Source of the DNA: Ferrimonas futtsuensis DSM 18154
GTDB taxonomy: Bacteria; Pseudomonadota; Gammaproteobacteria; Enterobacterales; Shewanellaceae
Assembly: GCF_000422645.1 (NCBI RefSeq)
Contig: NZ_AUGL01000002.1
Span: 186,001-250,000, forward strand
Length of the DNA stretch: 64,000 bases
Reading direction: 5' to 3'
This document shows, one piece after another, positions 26,945-35,554 of this stretch (positions are counted from its first letter, which is position 1; each line of letters opens with the position of its first letter). A model generated the notes under the pieces. It searched no databases, was not told the origin of the DNA, and worked only from the letters and a program-made list of their open reading frames with translations. A program made the translations under genes and the position numbers.

Positions 26945-28153
26945 ATGATGACCATGACTAGAACCCTGAGCGCCACCCTGTTGGCAATGAGTTTGGTTGG
27001 GTGTGCCAGTCAGCCGGTTGATGATCCGCTGGATACTCGTGAAACCCTGCTTCAGGCCGCCAATAACCAGCCTGGCCTGGTGGCTCATTATAAGGCCAAC
27101 CTGCAGCAGAAGCCGGAATACAAGCTGGCCCTGATCAACGTCTATCTGGATCAGGGTGACATTCGCTCTGCCGAACTGTACACCAGTCTGCTTTCGGAAG
27201 AGGAGCGAGGGCAGGCGCCGGTGAAGCTGGCCCTGGCCCGAATCGATTGCCAGCAGCAGAACTGGCACGCCTGCGAGCAGAAGCTGGAGGAGTATGGTCA
27301 GGCCGGTGGCAATACGGTGCAGTACCTATTGAACCTGGGCCGGGCCAGCGCAGGGCAGGGGCGTTTCGACCAAGCCTTCGCCCAGTTTGAGGAGGCCCGC
27401 CGTCTGGGGGCTGAGGACCTGCTGGTGCAGAACAATCAGGCGGTGGTGCGGATGATGCAAAAGCGCTACACCGACGCCATGGCATTGCTCTATCCCCTCT
27501 ATCTCAGTCACCCTTCGGATACCGGGATTCAGGCCAACCTGATACTGGCATCGATCCAGGCGGACCGACCTGAGGTGGCACTGGATGTGCTTCGTCAGCA
27601 GTTCGATGAACAGCAGGCACAGCGCCGCCTGCGTGCCCTGGTGGGTGGCATGAAGCCTAAGCAGAGGAACCCGGTGTTGTGGATGAAGGAGGATGCGCCG
27701 GAGGCGGCGATGCCTCAGGCAAGTCAGCCGCAGGCGGCCGCCCAATCCAAGCTCGGGGTGACTGCCGGGGCAGAGGAGCAGCCCGATAATGCGCCACAGC
27801 CCCAGAACATCAAGAAAGATAAGTCGCAGCCCGCCGGGGACCATCCCCCAACTCCCCCGGCGGTTGCGGCGTCCTCTTCGTCAGAGGTGGCCCAGTGCGT
27901 CATCGAACCCACTCAAGACAAGAGCTTCTGCATCCAGGTGACCTCCTGGGATCGCCCCCTGAGCGCCAGGATGCGCAACGACTTTGCCCAGCGTTACGGC
28001 AGCCTGTTTGAGCACCAGTCTGGTGGTCGTTACCGTTACTGCGTCAGCGAATTCGATACCTTGTCCGAAGCCAAGGCGTTCCTGCCGCAGATCACCGAGT
28101 CCGGGGCCTATGTGGTGACCAAGACCAACTGCCATGAGCAGGTGGCCCCATGA
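26945..28153 (+). CDS. tadD: TadD-type TPR lipoprotein with C-terminal SPOR-like domain
   Basis: 402-residue lipoprotein: lipobox VGC (SLVGCASQ), TPR repeats over about 60-230 (EYKLALINVYLDQGDIRSAE, LLNLGRASAGQGRFDQAFAQ), a Pro/Gln/Ala-rich linker (about 240-310) and a C-terminal domain, CIEPT.. then SFCIQVTSWDRPLSARMRNDF with YVVTKTN, which resembles a SPOR peptidoglycan-binding fold with a Cys pair. TadD is a pilotin-like factor for the secretin; the added domain could tether it to septal or denuded peptidoglycan. ATG 26945 or the in-frame ATG at 26954 may be used. Confidence 0.8.
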   Translation: MMTMTRTLSATLLAMSLVGCASQPVDDPLDTRETLLQAANNQPGLVAHYKANLQQKPEYKLALINVYLDQGDIRSAELYTSLLSEEERGQAPVKLALARIDCQQQNWHACEQKLEEYGQAGGNTVQYLLNLGRASAGQGRFDQAFAQFEEARRLGAEDLLVQNNQAVVRMMQKRYTDAMALLYPLYLSHPSDTGIQANLILASIQADRPEVALDVLRQQFDEQQAQRRLRALVGGMKPKQRNPVLWMKEDAPEAAMPQASQPQAAAQSKLGVTAGAEEQPDNAPQPQNIKKDKSQPAGDHPPTPPAVAASSSSEVAQCVIEPTQDKSFCIQVTSWDRPLSARMRNDFAQRYGSLFEHQSGGRYRYCVSEFDTLSEAKAFLPQITESGAYVVTKTNCHEQVAP

Positions 28154-28662
28154 AACGCCAGAATGGGGTGATCGCCGTTGAAGCCGCCCTGGGACTGCCG
28201 TTGCTTATCCTGATGGTGCTGGCCTGGCTGGAGTTCTGTGTGCTTACCTACGCCATGAGTGCCACGGATCACGCCCTGGCCACCGCCGTCAATGCCGCAA
28301 AGCGTCAGGGAAGCCTCAGCTCGACCACGGTGGCGGACTATGAGTACGCCCTGTTACAGGCGCTTATCGAGAACGGCGTGACCTGGTGGATGAGCTCCGA
28401 AGAGTTGGCGGCGATGACCGCCGATGTTCTCTATTTCGACAGCATGGCGGATTACGCCTCCTGCAGTGCCGGGGGGGGCGATCTGCTCAGCTGTGCCAAG
28501 GCTCGCACCACAGGCCTCAACGCGCCAGTGGCGGTCTATCTGGTGGATTACAGCTACAAGCCCATGTTCAACATCTATCTCCCCGAACTCAAGGTCCACC
28601 GGGAGGTGGCGGCGATTCAGGAGTATGAACGCTGTAAATTCAAGTATTGGGATGGCTGCTGA
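28150..28662 (+). CDS. tadE: TadE-like pseudopilin
   Basis: 170-residue minor pilin-like protein. The N-terminus KRQNGVIAVEAALGLPLLILMVLAWLEF has the short basic leader, Gly cleavage site, +5 Glu and hydrophobic helix of TadE. The rest is a periplasmic domain with three to four cysteines (SCSAGGGDLLSC, CKFKYWDGC). It is processed by CpaA. ATGA overlap with tadD; the stop codon shares one base with the tadF start. Confidence 0.88.
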   Translation: MKRQNGVIAVEAALGLPLLILMVLAWLEFCVLTYAMSATDHALATAVNAAKRQGSLSSTTVADYEYALLQALIENGVTWWMSSEELAAMTADVLYFDSMADYASCSAGGGDLLSCAKARTTGLNAPVAVYLVDYSYKPMFNIYLPELKVHREVAAIQEYERCKFKYWDGC

Positions 28663-29225
28663 TGAAGAGTAACCAAGGGGTATTCACCGTCGAACTGGCC
28701 TTGGTGCTGGTGCTGCTCTCCAGCTTCTTTGCCTTGCAGGTGAACTATATGATCGCCGTAGCCAAGAAGGGGGCCATGGACAGGGCGGCCTACTCAGCGG
28801 CGGCTCTGGTGGCCGAACGTCGTCAGTTCTTCGATGATGAGGGCTACATCTGCGGTCTCAACGGCGGCGATGCCACCAAGTGCAACAAGCTGATGACCGA
28901 GATCCGGGATGTGGTGGAGGGGGCCATGGCGCGGGCGCTCTCCAGCTTCGACGCCAATGATCTGGCCATAGTGGTGGAGGAGTACATTCCGGCACCGCCC
29001 GCAGCGGCGTACACGGTGCGGACATTGGGCGACAGCACAGGCTGCGATCTGGTCTCCATCAATAACAGCGCCATGGGTGCCCTGTCTCCGCTGACGTCAA
29101 AGAGCCGGAAGTTGCCCATCTACCAGATCTCTCTGTGCTACAAGACCGAATTTAACCTGCTGGGCGCGGTGGAGGGGGATCCCTTCAATATCGTGGCCAG
29201 TTCCATCTCCTTTGCGAGGTTCTGA
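28662..29225 (+). CDS. tadF: TadF-like pseudopilin
   Basis: 187-residue protein with prepilin-type N-terminus KSNQGVFTVELALVLVLLSSFFALQVNYM (Gly cleavage, +5 Glu) and a soluble periplasmic part with Cys residues at about 68, 76, 133 and 166 that could form disulfides. Start set at ATG 28662, sharing the A of the tadE TGA; an upstream ATG would extend into tadE without a ribosome site. Overlaps tadG by one base. Confidence 0.87.
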   Translation: MKSNQGVFTVELALVLVLLSSFFALQVNYMIAVAKKGAMDRAAYSAAALVAERRQFFDDEGYICGLNGGDATKCNKLMTEIRDVVEGAMARALSSFDANDLAIVVEEYIPAPPAAAYTVRTLGDSTGCDLVSINNSAMGALSPLTSKSRKLPIYQISLCYKTEFNLLGAVEGDPFNIVASSISFARF

Positions 29226-30469
29226 TGATGAGGACGCCGAAACAACAACAGGGTGCGGCGATGATCATTTTCGTCGGATTGCTGCCGGTGATGATGATGC
29301 TGTTTGCCTTTGCCATGCACCTTGCACAGCAGATGCTGGCTCACGCAAGGCTGCTGGAGGCGGCCGAGGTGGCCAGTCTGGCGGTGGCGGCTCAGAACGA
29401 ACCGACTCAGGCTGAGTCAGAGAAACTGGCCAAGAGCATTGTCGATTTCTACATCAAGGACAACGTCGGTGAGCTGGCGGTCAGTGTGGATCAGAGTGCC
29501 TGCACCTACGCCAGTGGCTGTATGCAGGAGGCGGGGGAACTGGCTCCCTCCATGCAATCGGATGTGGTGGTGCAGGCTAAGTACAACAGCTGGATCAGCT
29601 ACAACGAGATTGGCATCAAGGATCAGTTTGACCTCAAGGGCGGCTCCCTTTCCAAGCGCTACCTGCCCAAGCCGGTGGATGTCTATTTCATCGTCGATTT
29701 CAGCTACTCCATGAGCTGGTCCTGGACCAATGGCGAACCCAAGTTCGACATCGTCAAGGACACCCTGGCCAGGGTGGTGGATCAGCTTAAGCTCTATAAC
29801 CAGTACAACCAGGACAAAAGTCGCATCGCCCTGGTGGGCTTTAACAAGTACAGCGTGCGTAAGGTTAATGGCAGCCGGGTGCTCTACAACATGGACATCT
29901 ATGACACCACCACAGAGACGGTGTCACGGATGTTTGAGGACAAGCCGCCGGCTTCCAGCTACTACCAGTATTACAGCTACTACTACCCAAGAAACTTCCA
30001 CGATATCCCTCTGACCGAGGATTACGATCACTTCCTGACTGAACTGGGCACCATGACCGCCAACGCCCGTTATGCCGGAACTCACTCCTGGCAGGGGATG
30101 CTTCGTGCCGCGGTGGTCTCCAATGAGGCCACCAACCTTAATCCGGATCAGGTGTTTATTGTGCTCTCCGATGGTCATGACAATGAGATCACTTACAACG
30201 GGGTGAAGACCAACCGTTACCTGAAGATGCTGGTGAACTCGGGCCTGTGCCAGAAGCTGTTTGACAACATGAGGGGCAAGACCGGCCGTCATGGGGAGGA
30301 GATCTCGGTCAAGGCCGGGGTGATTGGCATTGATTTCCTGCTGGATCAGCAGAGCAACGGATTTTACGACTGCGTGGGGGAGAGGAACATCTACCACGCC
30401 AGCCAGGGACCGGACGTGTACAAATACATTTTGCAGATGCTGAACGAAGAGACGGGGCGACTGAAATGA
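29225..30469 (+). CDS. tadG: TadG-like protein with von Willebrand factor A domain
   Basis: 414-residue protein: an N-terminal TadE/G-type anchor (QQQGAAMIIFVGLLPVMMMLFAFAMH), then a periplasmic or surface VWA domain beginning VDVYFIVDFSYSMSWSW, where DFSYS is an intact MIDAS metal-binding motif (DxSxS), with further elements RIALVGFN and QVFIVLSDGHDNEI. An unusual Tyr-rich stretch (SSYYQYYSYYYP, about residue 245) interrupts the VWA domain. TadG proteins are required for pilus biogenesis; a VWA domain suggests adhesion or partner binding. Confidence 0.9.
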   Translation: MMRTPKQQQGAAMIIFVGLLPVMMMLFAFAMHLAQQMLAHARLLEAAEVASLAVAAQNEPTQAESEKLAKSIVDFYIKDNVGELAVSVDQSACTYASGCMQEAGELAPSMQSDVVVQAKYNSWISYNEIGIKDQFDLKGGSLSKRYLPKPVDVYFIVDFSYSMSWSWTNGEPKFDIVKDTLARVVDQLKLYNQYNQDKSRIALVGFNKYSVRKVNGSRVLYNMDIYDTTTETVSRMFEDKPPASSYYQYYSYYYPRNFHDIPLTEDYDHFLTELGTMTANARYAGTHSWQGMLRAAVVSNEATNLNPDQVFIVLSDGHDNEITYNGVKTNRYLKMLVNSGLCQKLFDNMRGKTGRHGEEISVKAGVIGIDFLLDQQSNGFYDCVGERNIYHASQGPDVYKYILQMLNEETGRLK

Positions 30470-31035
30470 TGAAACTGAGCAAAATTGCCGCCTTGGGCCT
30501 GTTGGCCTGGACCCTGGCACCACAGAGTGTCCTGGCGGGGTGCCTGGACAGTCAGGCACTGTATAAGCAAAGCAGCAAACAGACCGGAGCCTGGGCTATT
30601 ACCCATCATGATGGCGACCGCCTGCTGAAGGTGACGCCAATGAATGAGGTCGGGGCATCGAGTGAAACCGTCTCAGAGAGCAGTGACTGCTCCTTCGATC
30701 TGGACAGGCTGACTCTGGTGCTGCACTACGAGGTGGACAAGTTTGAGTTGACCGTGGATCACAAGCAGGCCCTGCTGGAGCTGGTGGTGATGGTGGAGCA
30801 GGGGGGCTCTCTGGCCTTGGGGGTGTCCGGCCACGCCGATCACCTGGGCAGTGACCAGTACAACCTGAGCCTGTCTCAACGACGGGCCCGGGCCGTGTCG
30901 GAGTTTCTTAAGCGGGTGCGGCCGGATCTGGCCACCGAGTCCTACTCCTTTGGTGAGTCCAGCCCGGTGTGCAGCCGGGAAGAGAACGCCAGCCTGGGCT
31001 GTAACCGCCGGGTAGAGATCAAGCTTAAAGTTTAG
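30466..31035 (+). CDS. OmpA-family outer-membrane/peptidoglycan-binding protein of the tad locus
   Basis: 189-residue exported protein with a signal peptide (about 1-25, ending VLA-G) and a C-terminal OmpA domain (LVLHYEVDKFELTVDHKQALLELV, VSGHADHLGSDQYNLSLSQRRARAVSEFL, CNRRVEIKL) that binds peptidoglycan. Four cysteines in the mature chain may form disulfides. It is the last gene of the tad operon (ATGA overlap with tadG), as in other gammaproteobacterial tad loci. Its TAG stop codon abuts a MITE-like insertion whose first base supplies the G. Confidence 0.88.
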   Translation: MMKLSKIAALGLLAWTLAPQSVLAGCLDSQALYKQSSKQTGAWAITHHDGDRLLKVTPMNEVGASSETVSESSDCSFDLDRLTLVLHYEVDKFELTVDHKQALLELVVMVEQGGSLALGVSGHADHLGSDQYNLSLSQRRARAVSEFLKRVRPDLATESYSFGESSPVCSREENASLGCNRRVEIKLKV

Positions 31036-31278
31036 GGCGTGTTTATCTTTGGTGTTTAGAGTTTGGCCGAGAATGGCGACGACTAATCAAGAAGTTCGAT
31101 TGTAGGCATAGTTGCTCTACGTCAAAATCGAACGACGAAGAGTAGTCGTTGTCAGTCCGGCCCCGAAGGGCGCTTTGCTCACTCTAGGTAGCCATTCATT
31201 TTGGGCACAATGTCGACACATCTAGGCCTTAGTGGCTGGATGCCAGCGCAAAAATACTCAGCAAAGGTCAACACGCCC
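31035..31278. mobile_element. MITE-like element with 19-bp terminal inverted repeats
   Basis: 244-base non-coding element. The ends are imperfect inverted repeats: left GGGCGTGTTTATCTTTGGTG, right (reverse complement) GGGCGTGTTGACCTTTGCTG, with three mismatches. TA dinucleotides flank both ends (31033-31034, 31279-31280), consistent with a TA-type target duplication. The left half folds into a long imperfect hairpin (GGCCG 31065 / CGGCC 31158; GACGACTA 31078 / TAGTCGTT 31143; TTCGAT 31095 / ATCGAA 31127). No transposase; probably mobilised in trans, perhaps by an IS5- or IS630-type enzyme. Confidence 0.75.
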
Positions 31279-31306
31279 TAGTCAGACATCTCCCAACGAG
31301 TGTTTT

Positions 31307-31335
31307 GGGGCGCCCACAGGGCGCCCCTTTTTTTT
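31307..31335 (+). terminator. Intrinsic terminator of the tad operon
   Basis: Stem GGGGCGCCC (31307-31315) / GGGCGCCCC (31319-31327), loop ACA, followed by eight T. It lies beyond the MITE-like insertion, so it was originally about 25 bases after the last tad stop codon and is now about 270 bases away. Confidence 0.9.
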
Positions 31336-31351
31336 GCCGGTTTTGCGGGTG

Positions 31352-31594
31352 TCAGTTTGTTGTTATCAGACGCGCGCCCAATCCAACCATACACACTCCG
31401 GTCAGGCGCGTGAACCAGAGCTGGGTCCGGTCGAGCAATCGCTGACAGCCGGGGATGGTTAACAGCAGAGCCAGCAGGCCGAACCACAGCAGGTGGCCCA
31501 GGGCGATGGACAGTCCCAGAGTGACTTGAGCCGTGATGGTGGTGTCCGGACCCAGGAGTTGAGTGAACAGGGCGATAAAGAACAGGGAGTTCAT
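31352..31594 (-). pseudogene. LysE/RhtB-family exporter, C-terminal remnant
   Basis: About 80 codons that read like the last 40 percent of a LysE/RhtB amino acid exporter: NSLFFIALFTQLL, then two hydrophobic helices and FTRLTGVCMVGLGARLI at the C-terminus. Complete members have about 205 residues and begin with three more helices, which are missing: the sequence further upstream is the end of the chemoreceptor gene and its hairpin (31657-31681). No start signal is visible, so it is probably a deletion remnant. Confidence 0.7.
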
Positions 31595-31656
31595 CGATTG
31601 GCTGGTGTCCAGGTTGTCGGGCGATCTGTAGCCTGGGGAGAGACTGGCCGGGGAAC

Positions 31657-31681
31657 GCGCCACTTCAGGTTGAAGTGGCGC
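31657..31681 (-). other. Strong hairpin after the chemoreceptor gene
   Basis: Perfect 11-bp arms GCGCCACTTCA / TGAAGTGGCGC with loop GGT, 8 bases past the chemoreceptor stop. No T run follows on the minus strand, so it may be a Rho-assisted end or an mRNA-stabilising stem. Confidence 0.55.
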
Positions 31682-31689
31682 TTGTGGCT

Positions 31690-33723
31690 TTAGCTGAAAT
31701 GGGCCACCTGTTCAGAAAGGTTGGCCGAAAGCCGCTGCAGCTCCTCGGCGCTGGTGGCGGTCTGGGCAGAGGTTTCCCGGGTCATGCGGTTCAGGTCGCT
31801 GACCTGGGTGGCACTGGCGGCGATCTCCTGACTTACCTGGGCCTGCTGCTCTGAGGTGGTGGCCATACTCTCCGCCATGGAGGCGATGCCCTGGATCTGC
31901 TGGCGGATGGCGCGGAAGGCATCCCCCGCTGTGTGGGCCTTGTCGCTCACCTGGACGCTGGACTCCTGGCTGGCGTTCATCATGGCAACCGCCGACTCGA
32001 TGCGGCTTTGCAGCTCGCCGGTGATGCCGATCACCTCCTGAACCGAACTCTGGGTGCGGTGGGCCAATTGACGAACCTCGTCGGCCACCACCGCGAAGCC
32101 GCGTCCCTGTTCGCCGGCCCTGGCCGCCTCGATGGCGGCGTTGAGCGCCAGCAGGTTGGTCTGTTCGGCCACGGCGTCGATCATCGAAGTGACTGATTCG
32201 ATGCTTTTGCTCTGCTCATGCACCTGGTGGATGGCGTCGGTGGAGTGATTCAGCTGCTCGCCGAGGCGGGCCATCTCCCGCTCCATGTCCTCCACCATGG
32301 TGGCACCGTTTTCGCTGTCGCCGTCGGCGCTGCGCACATTGTTGGCGACCGCCTCCACCTGTTCGGCCACGGAGTTGGCGGAGGAGGCCATCTCCTCGAT
32401 GGCGGCGGCCATCTGGTCGACCTGTTGTTGCTGCTGATCCGCCTGGGCCAGGTTGTCCCCGGCGAATCGGGCCACACCTTCGGAAGCCTGGCCGGATTCG
32501 CTGCTGGTGTGCTTGATCTGCTCCACCAGGCCCTGGAGGCCGCTGGCCATCTGTCCCATGTTGGCCATCAGTTGCACAATCTCATTGCGGGAGTCGTTGC
32601 GCATCTTGGGGATCTGGACGCTTACCTGGCCTTCACCCAGGGCCTGCATATAGCCATTGGCCTCGGTCAATGGGGCCAGCAGGCGCCGAACCATCCAGAT
32701 CAGCACCAAGATGGTGACGGCCCCGGCTACGGCGGCGATCAGTATGATGTCCCTCAGAATCACCTGAGACTCCTTGGTGATCTCATCGATAAAGGTGCCG
32801 CCGGAGATCACCCACTGCCAGCCAGGCACCTTGGCGTAGGCCAGGTATTTCATACCGGTGACGCCATTGAAGGTGTGGGGATAACGCACCACGCCAGAGT
32901 CCCCTTCGAACAGCTTCTGGAAGGGTTTCTCCTCGGTGGCCAGGTCGATGATGTTCTTGCTCAGGTTGCTTTTGTCCGGGTGGTGCAGATAGCGGCCCCG
33001 GTCTTTGTCCGCGTCGCTGAACACGATGGAATAGCCGCTGTCCCCCCAGCTTACCTGGGCCAGGCTGTCGAACAGTGCCTGGGCGGATTTCTCCACCGGC
33101 AGGGCCACCACCACGGCACCTATCATGCTGCCTGCGCGATCTCTCAGTGGGGTGTAGTAGGTCAGGTACTGCTTGCCATACAGGTCAATCTTGTTGTGGT
33201 AGTCCTGCCCCTGAATCAGGGCCTGGTAGCTGGGACTGCTCCTGTCCAGCTTGGTGCCGACGATGCGTTCCCCCTGCAGGTTGGTCAGCGAGGTGGAGAG
33301 GCGGTAAAAGTCGCTGCCCTCCCTGGTGAAGACGGTGGCCCCGGCATGGGTGTCCTCCAGGAAGGCGTCCACCAGCATGTTGTCGCTGACCCTGTCGCCA
33401 AAGATGACAAAGTCGGTCAACTCCTTGCCTTTGATGCTGACCTTGGTGCCACTGACTTCCAGGTCTTCCATGTAGCGGCTGCGCAGGCTGGTGACCAGGA
33501 TCTTGGCCTCTTCCAGATAGCCGTTGAAGCTCTGTTCCAGGGTTAGGCTCAGGGCCTGGACTTTGGACTGATGCTCGCTCAGGGCTTTCTCCATCAGGGT
33601 ACGGTTGCTGTCCAGATAGGCCAGGTAGGCGGTTGCTGAGAAGGCCAGGGTGACCAGCAGGGCGACCGTCAGTCCCAATTGCAGACTAAGGCTCCGGTGT
33701 TTGAGGTTGGATAGTAGGGCCAC
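31690..33723 (-). CDS. Methyl-accepting chemotaxis protein with double Cache sensor
   Basis: 677-residue transmembrane chemoreceptor. TM1 at about 14-34, a periplasmic dCache_1 domain (about 36-320, with [27 protein letters not shown] and [18 protein letters not shown]), TM2 at about 328-350, a HAMP linker, and a cytoplasmic coiled-coil signalling domain whose hairpin tip [20 protein letters not shown] and [15 protein letters not shown] are fully conserved for CheA/CheW contact. dCache sensors bind small organic ligands such as amino acids; the ligand here is not predictable. Single gene. Confidence 0.95.
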   Translation of the reverse strand: MALLSNLKHRSLSLQLGLTVALLVTLAFSATAYLAYLDSNRTLMEKALSEHQSKVQALSLTLEQSFNGYLEEAKILVTSLRSRYMEDLEVSGTKVSIKGKELTDFVIFGDRVSDNMLVDAFLEDTHAGATVFTREGSDFYRLSTSLTNLQGERIVGTKLDRSSPSYQALIQGQDYHNKIDLYGKQYLTYYTPLRDRAGSMIGAVVVALPVEKSAQALFDSLAQVSWGDSGYSIVFSDADKDRGRYLHHPDKSNLSKNIIDLATEEKPFQKLFEGDSGVVRYPHTFNGVTGMKYLAYAKVPGWQWVISGGTFIDEITKESQVILRDIILIAAVAGAVTILVLIWMVRRLLAPLTEANGYMQALGEGQVSVQIPKMRNDSRNEIVQLMANMGQMASGLQGLVEQIKHTSSESGQASEGVARFAGDNLAQADQQQQQVDQMAAAIEEMASSANSVAEQVEAVANNVRSADGDSENGATMVEDMEREMARLGEQLNHSTDAIHQVHEQSKSIESVTSMIDAVAEQTNLLALNAAIEAARAGEQGRGFAVVADEVRQLAHRTQSSVQEVIGITGELQSRIESAVAMMNASQESSVQVSDKAHTAGDAFRAIRQQIQGIASMAESMATTSEQQAQVSQEIAASATQVSDLNRMTRETSAQTATSAEELQRLSANLSEQVAHFS

Positions 33724-33938
33724 AAGATTCTCCCCGAATCGCTAGAGGTGTGTATTCTGCTGAGGCGGTATCGCCTGCTGCTCTTTATCGGATGGAAGGG
33801 GGAGGGGCTTGAGTGGAGTTTCTGATTTTGTGAGCTTGATTATTCAGTGGGAAACCCTGAAGTTGATGAAGTTCTCAGAGTGGATAACTTTCTGACGGTG
33901 GGTGTGTTGGCACCCCGTTACCGGGGTGCCAGACAGGA
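33724..33938. other. Gap between chemoreceptor and yibL
   Basis: 215 bases carrying the chemoreceptor promoter on the right-to-left strand. A perfect hairpin GGCACCCCG (33909-33917) / CGGGGTGCC (33922-33930) sits 8 bases beyond the yibL stop and may mark the 3' end of yibL, although no T run follows. Nothing else recognised. Confidence 0.5.
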
Positions 33939-34295
33939 TCAGAACTTCTTAGGGGCGAAGCCGGTGACCTCTTTGATGCCCATCTCCCGGCCCAGGGCGG
34001 TGAGGGGGTGGACCACCACCAGCCCACGGACAGACTTCTTCAGCTTGCCCATGTCCGCCTGTTCCTCCTTGGTCAGGGGGCGCTTAAACGCCAGGGACGA
34101 AACTTTGTTCCCCTGTTTTCCTACCTGTCGGGCCTGGGTCTTCTTCACGCTCTCGATGCGCTTCTTCAGGGCTTGGCTCTCCTCGGAGAACTTGTCGATC
34201 ATCGCCATATCGCCTCTTTCATGGGCGGCATCAAGCTTACGGCGGGTTGCATCCAGGCGGTTGTTCAGCTGCTGGAGCTCTTGTTTCAGGTTCAT
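33939..34295 (-). CDS. yibL: YibL family ribosome-associated protein
   Basis: 118-residue basic, highly helical protein. The C-terminal half is nearly identical to E. coli YibL (TKEEQADMGKLKKSVRGL, VVVHPLTALGREMG, TGFAPKKF), while the N-terminal half is a coiled coil (LKQELQQLNNRLDATRRKLD). YibL co-sediments with large ribosomal subunits in E. coli; its precise role is unknown. The gene is monocistronic and divergent from the YkvA-family gene at 34410. Confidence 0.93.
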   Translation of the reverse strand: MNLKQELQQLNNRLDATRRKLDAAHERGDMAMIDKFSEESQALKKRIESVKKTQARQVGKQGNKVSSLAFKRPLTKEEQADMGKLKKSVRGLVVVHPLTALGREMGIKEVTGFAPKKF

Positions 34296-34409
34296 TGTGT
34301 ATCCTCTGAGGATTTATTGCAGCAAAGCCAGCAGGCGCTGCCTTTGCCCGGCGCAGTGGGGTAGTATATCAGGCAATACCGTGTCGGGTGGGATAAAGAG
34401 GAGAGGCCC

Positions 34410-34751
34410 ATGGACGATTACTCACAGCACTTCAGTGTGGACTCTTTCTGGAAGAAGCTGCGTCGCTACGCCATCACCATTGGCCGGGAAGCGGTCGAGA
34501 AGGCGTTGGTGCTCTACTTCTGTCTGATGGACCCGGCAACACCGACACAGGCCAAGACCGTGATTCTCGGTGCCCTGGGCTATCTGATTCTGCCACTGGA
34601 TGTGATTCCGGACCTGACCCCTGGGGTGGGTTTTTCCGATGATATTGGCGCGCTGTCCGTGGCCCTGGCCACGGTGGCGGCCCACCTGACCGATGAGCAC
34701 TGGGACAGGGCGGCCACGCAGGTTGAGGAGTGGTTTGGTCCTGCCGAGTAG
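34410..34751 (+). CDS. YkvA family (DUF1232) membrane protein
   Basis: 113-residue protein with the DUF1232 signature AKTVILGALGYLILPLDVIPDLTPGVGFSDDIGALSVALATV, a hydrophobic hairpin containing the conserved Pro-Asp-Pro-like turn (LPLDVIPDL). Members are small membrane-associated proteins without an assigned role. Good ribosome site (AGAGGAGAG) before the ATG. It converges on the response regulator gene (36-base gap). Confidence 0.88.
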   Translation: MDDYSQHFSVDSFWKKLRRYAITIGREAVEKALVLYFCLMDPATPTQAKTVILGALGYLILPLDVIPDLTPGVGFSDDIGALSVALATVAAHLTDEHWDRAATQVEEWFGPAE

Positions 34752-34787
34752 CCAGCACCTGCTGATTTTTGCCGGTTAAATTGTTTT

Positions 34788-35444
34788 TCAGACCGGCTTA
34801 TTGTCCATATCCAGCCCCTGAAGGGCGATCACCGCCTGGGTGCGGTTGCGCACCCCCAGCTTCTTGAAGATGGCGGTGGCGTGGGCCTTGATGGTGGCCT
34901 CGGAGACGTCCAGCTCGTAAGCGATCTGCTTATTGAGCAATCCCTCGGCAAACATCTGCAACACTCTGTACTGCTGTGGCGTCAGTTCCGCCAGGCGGGC
35001 ACCGATGTCATCTTCACCATGCTCCTCATCGGCCAGACCCTCCATGCCCGGAGGCAGATAGATCTCTCCATCGAGCACCAGTTGCAGGGCTTCGGCCAAC
35101 TGCTGGGGCTGGGCTGACTTGGGGATAAAGCCCTGAGCGCCGTAGTGGATAGCCTTGCCAACGGTCTGGCCATCCTCATGGGCGGAGATTACCATCACCG
35201 GAATGGCCGGGTAGTGGCTTCTCAGGTGAATCAGGGTGGAATAGCCATGGGAACCGGGCATCTGCAGGTCCAGCAGCACCAGGTCGATATCCGGTTCAGC
35301 ACACAGGCGCTGCTCCAGGGTGTCAGCGCTGTCCGCTTCCAGCCAGCGGGTATCCGCCATAAACAGGCTGAGAGACTGCTTCAGCGCCTGACGAAACAGG
35401 GGATGATCGTCGGCGATGAGAATAGAGCGAGCGGGCTGGTCCAT
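34788..35444 (-). CDS. crbR: LuxR-family response regulator, CrbR/ErdR-like
   Basis: 218 residues: a receiver domain with phospho-Asp59 (LVLLDLQMPG), acidic pocket IADDHP, and conserved Lys in GFIPKSA, then a NarL/LuxR helix-turn-helix (LTPQQYRVLQMFAEGLLNKQIAYELDVSEATIKAHATAIFKKLGVRNRTQAV). This variant (DDHPLFRQAL..., SEATIKAHATAIFKKL) is the one found in CrbR/ErdR/AgmR regulators, which partner CrbS/MxtR to activate acs. The window has exactly such a kinase 18 kb away with no adjacent regulator, so pairing is plausible. Other NarL-type partners cannot be ruled out. Confidence 0.78.
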   Translation of the reverse strand: MDQPARSILIADDHPLFRQALKQSLSLFMADTRWLEADSADTLEQRLCAEPDIDLVLLDLQMPGSHGYSTLIHLRSHYPAIPVMVISAHEDGQTVGKAIHYGAQGFIPKSAQPQQLAEALQLVLDGEIYLPPGMEGLADEEHGEDDIGARLAELTPQQYRVLQMFAEGLLNKQIAYELDVSEATIKAHATAIFKKLGVRNRTQAVIALQGLDMDNKPV

Positions 35445-35503
35445 GGCTTCATGAGTCCTTTTTCTAATAATGCCATTACTTTATGCAAATTTGGCCCAAA
35501 AAC

Positions 35504-35526
35504 AAAGGGGCGCCGTATGGCGCCCC
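35504..35526 (-). terminator. Terminator-like hairpin after the DAHP synthase gene
   Basis: Perfect arms GGGGCGCC (35507-35514) / GGCGCCCC (35519-35526), loop GTAT, followed on the minus strand by TTTGTTTTTGG. It lies 28 bases after the DAHP synthase stop. Confidence 0.8.
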
Positions 35527-35554
35527 TGGTGATCGGATCAGCATGGAGATCCCA

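Noticed and set aside
31232-31462. 76-codon open frame across the MITE end and tad terminator
   Set aside because: It runs through a transposon end and a terminator hairpin; no protein-like features.
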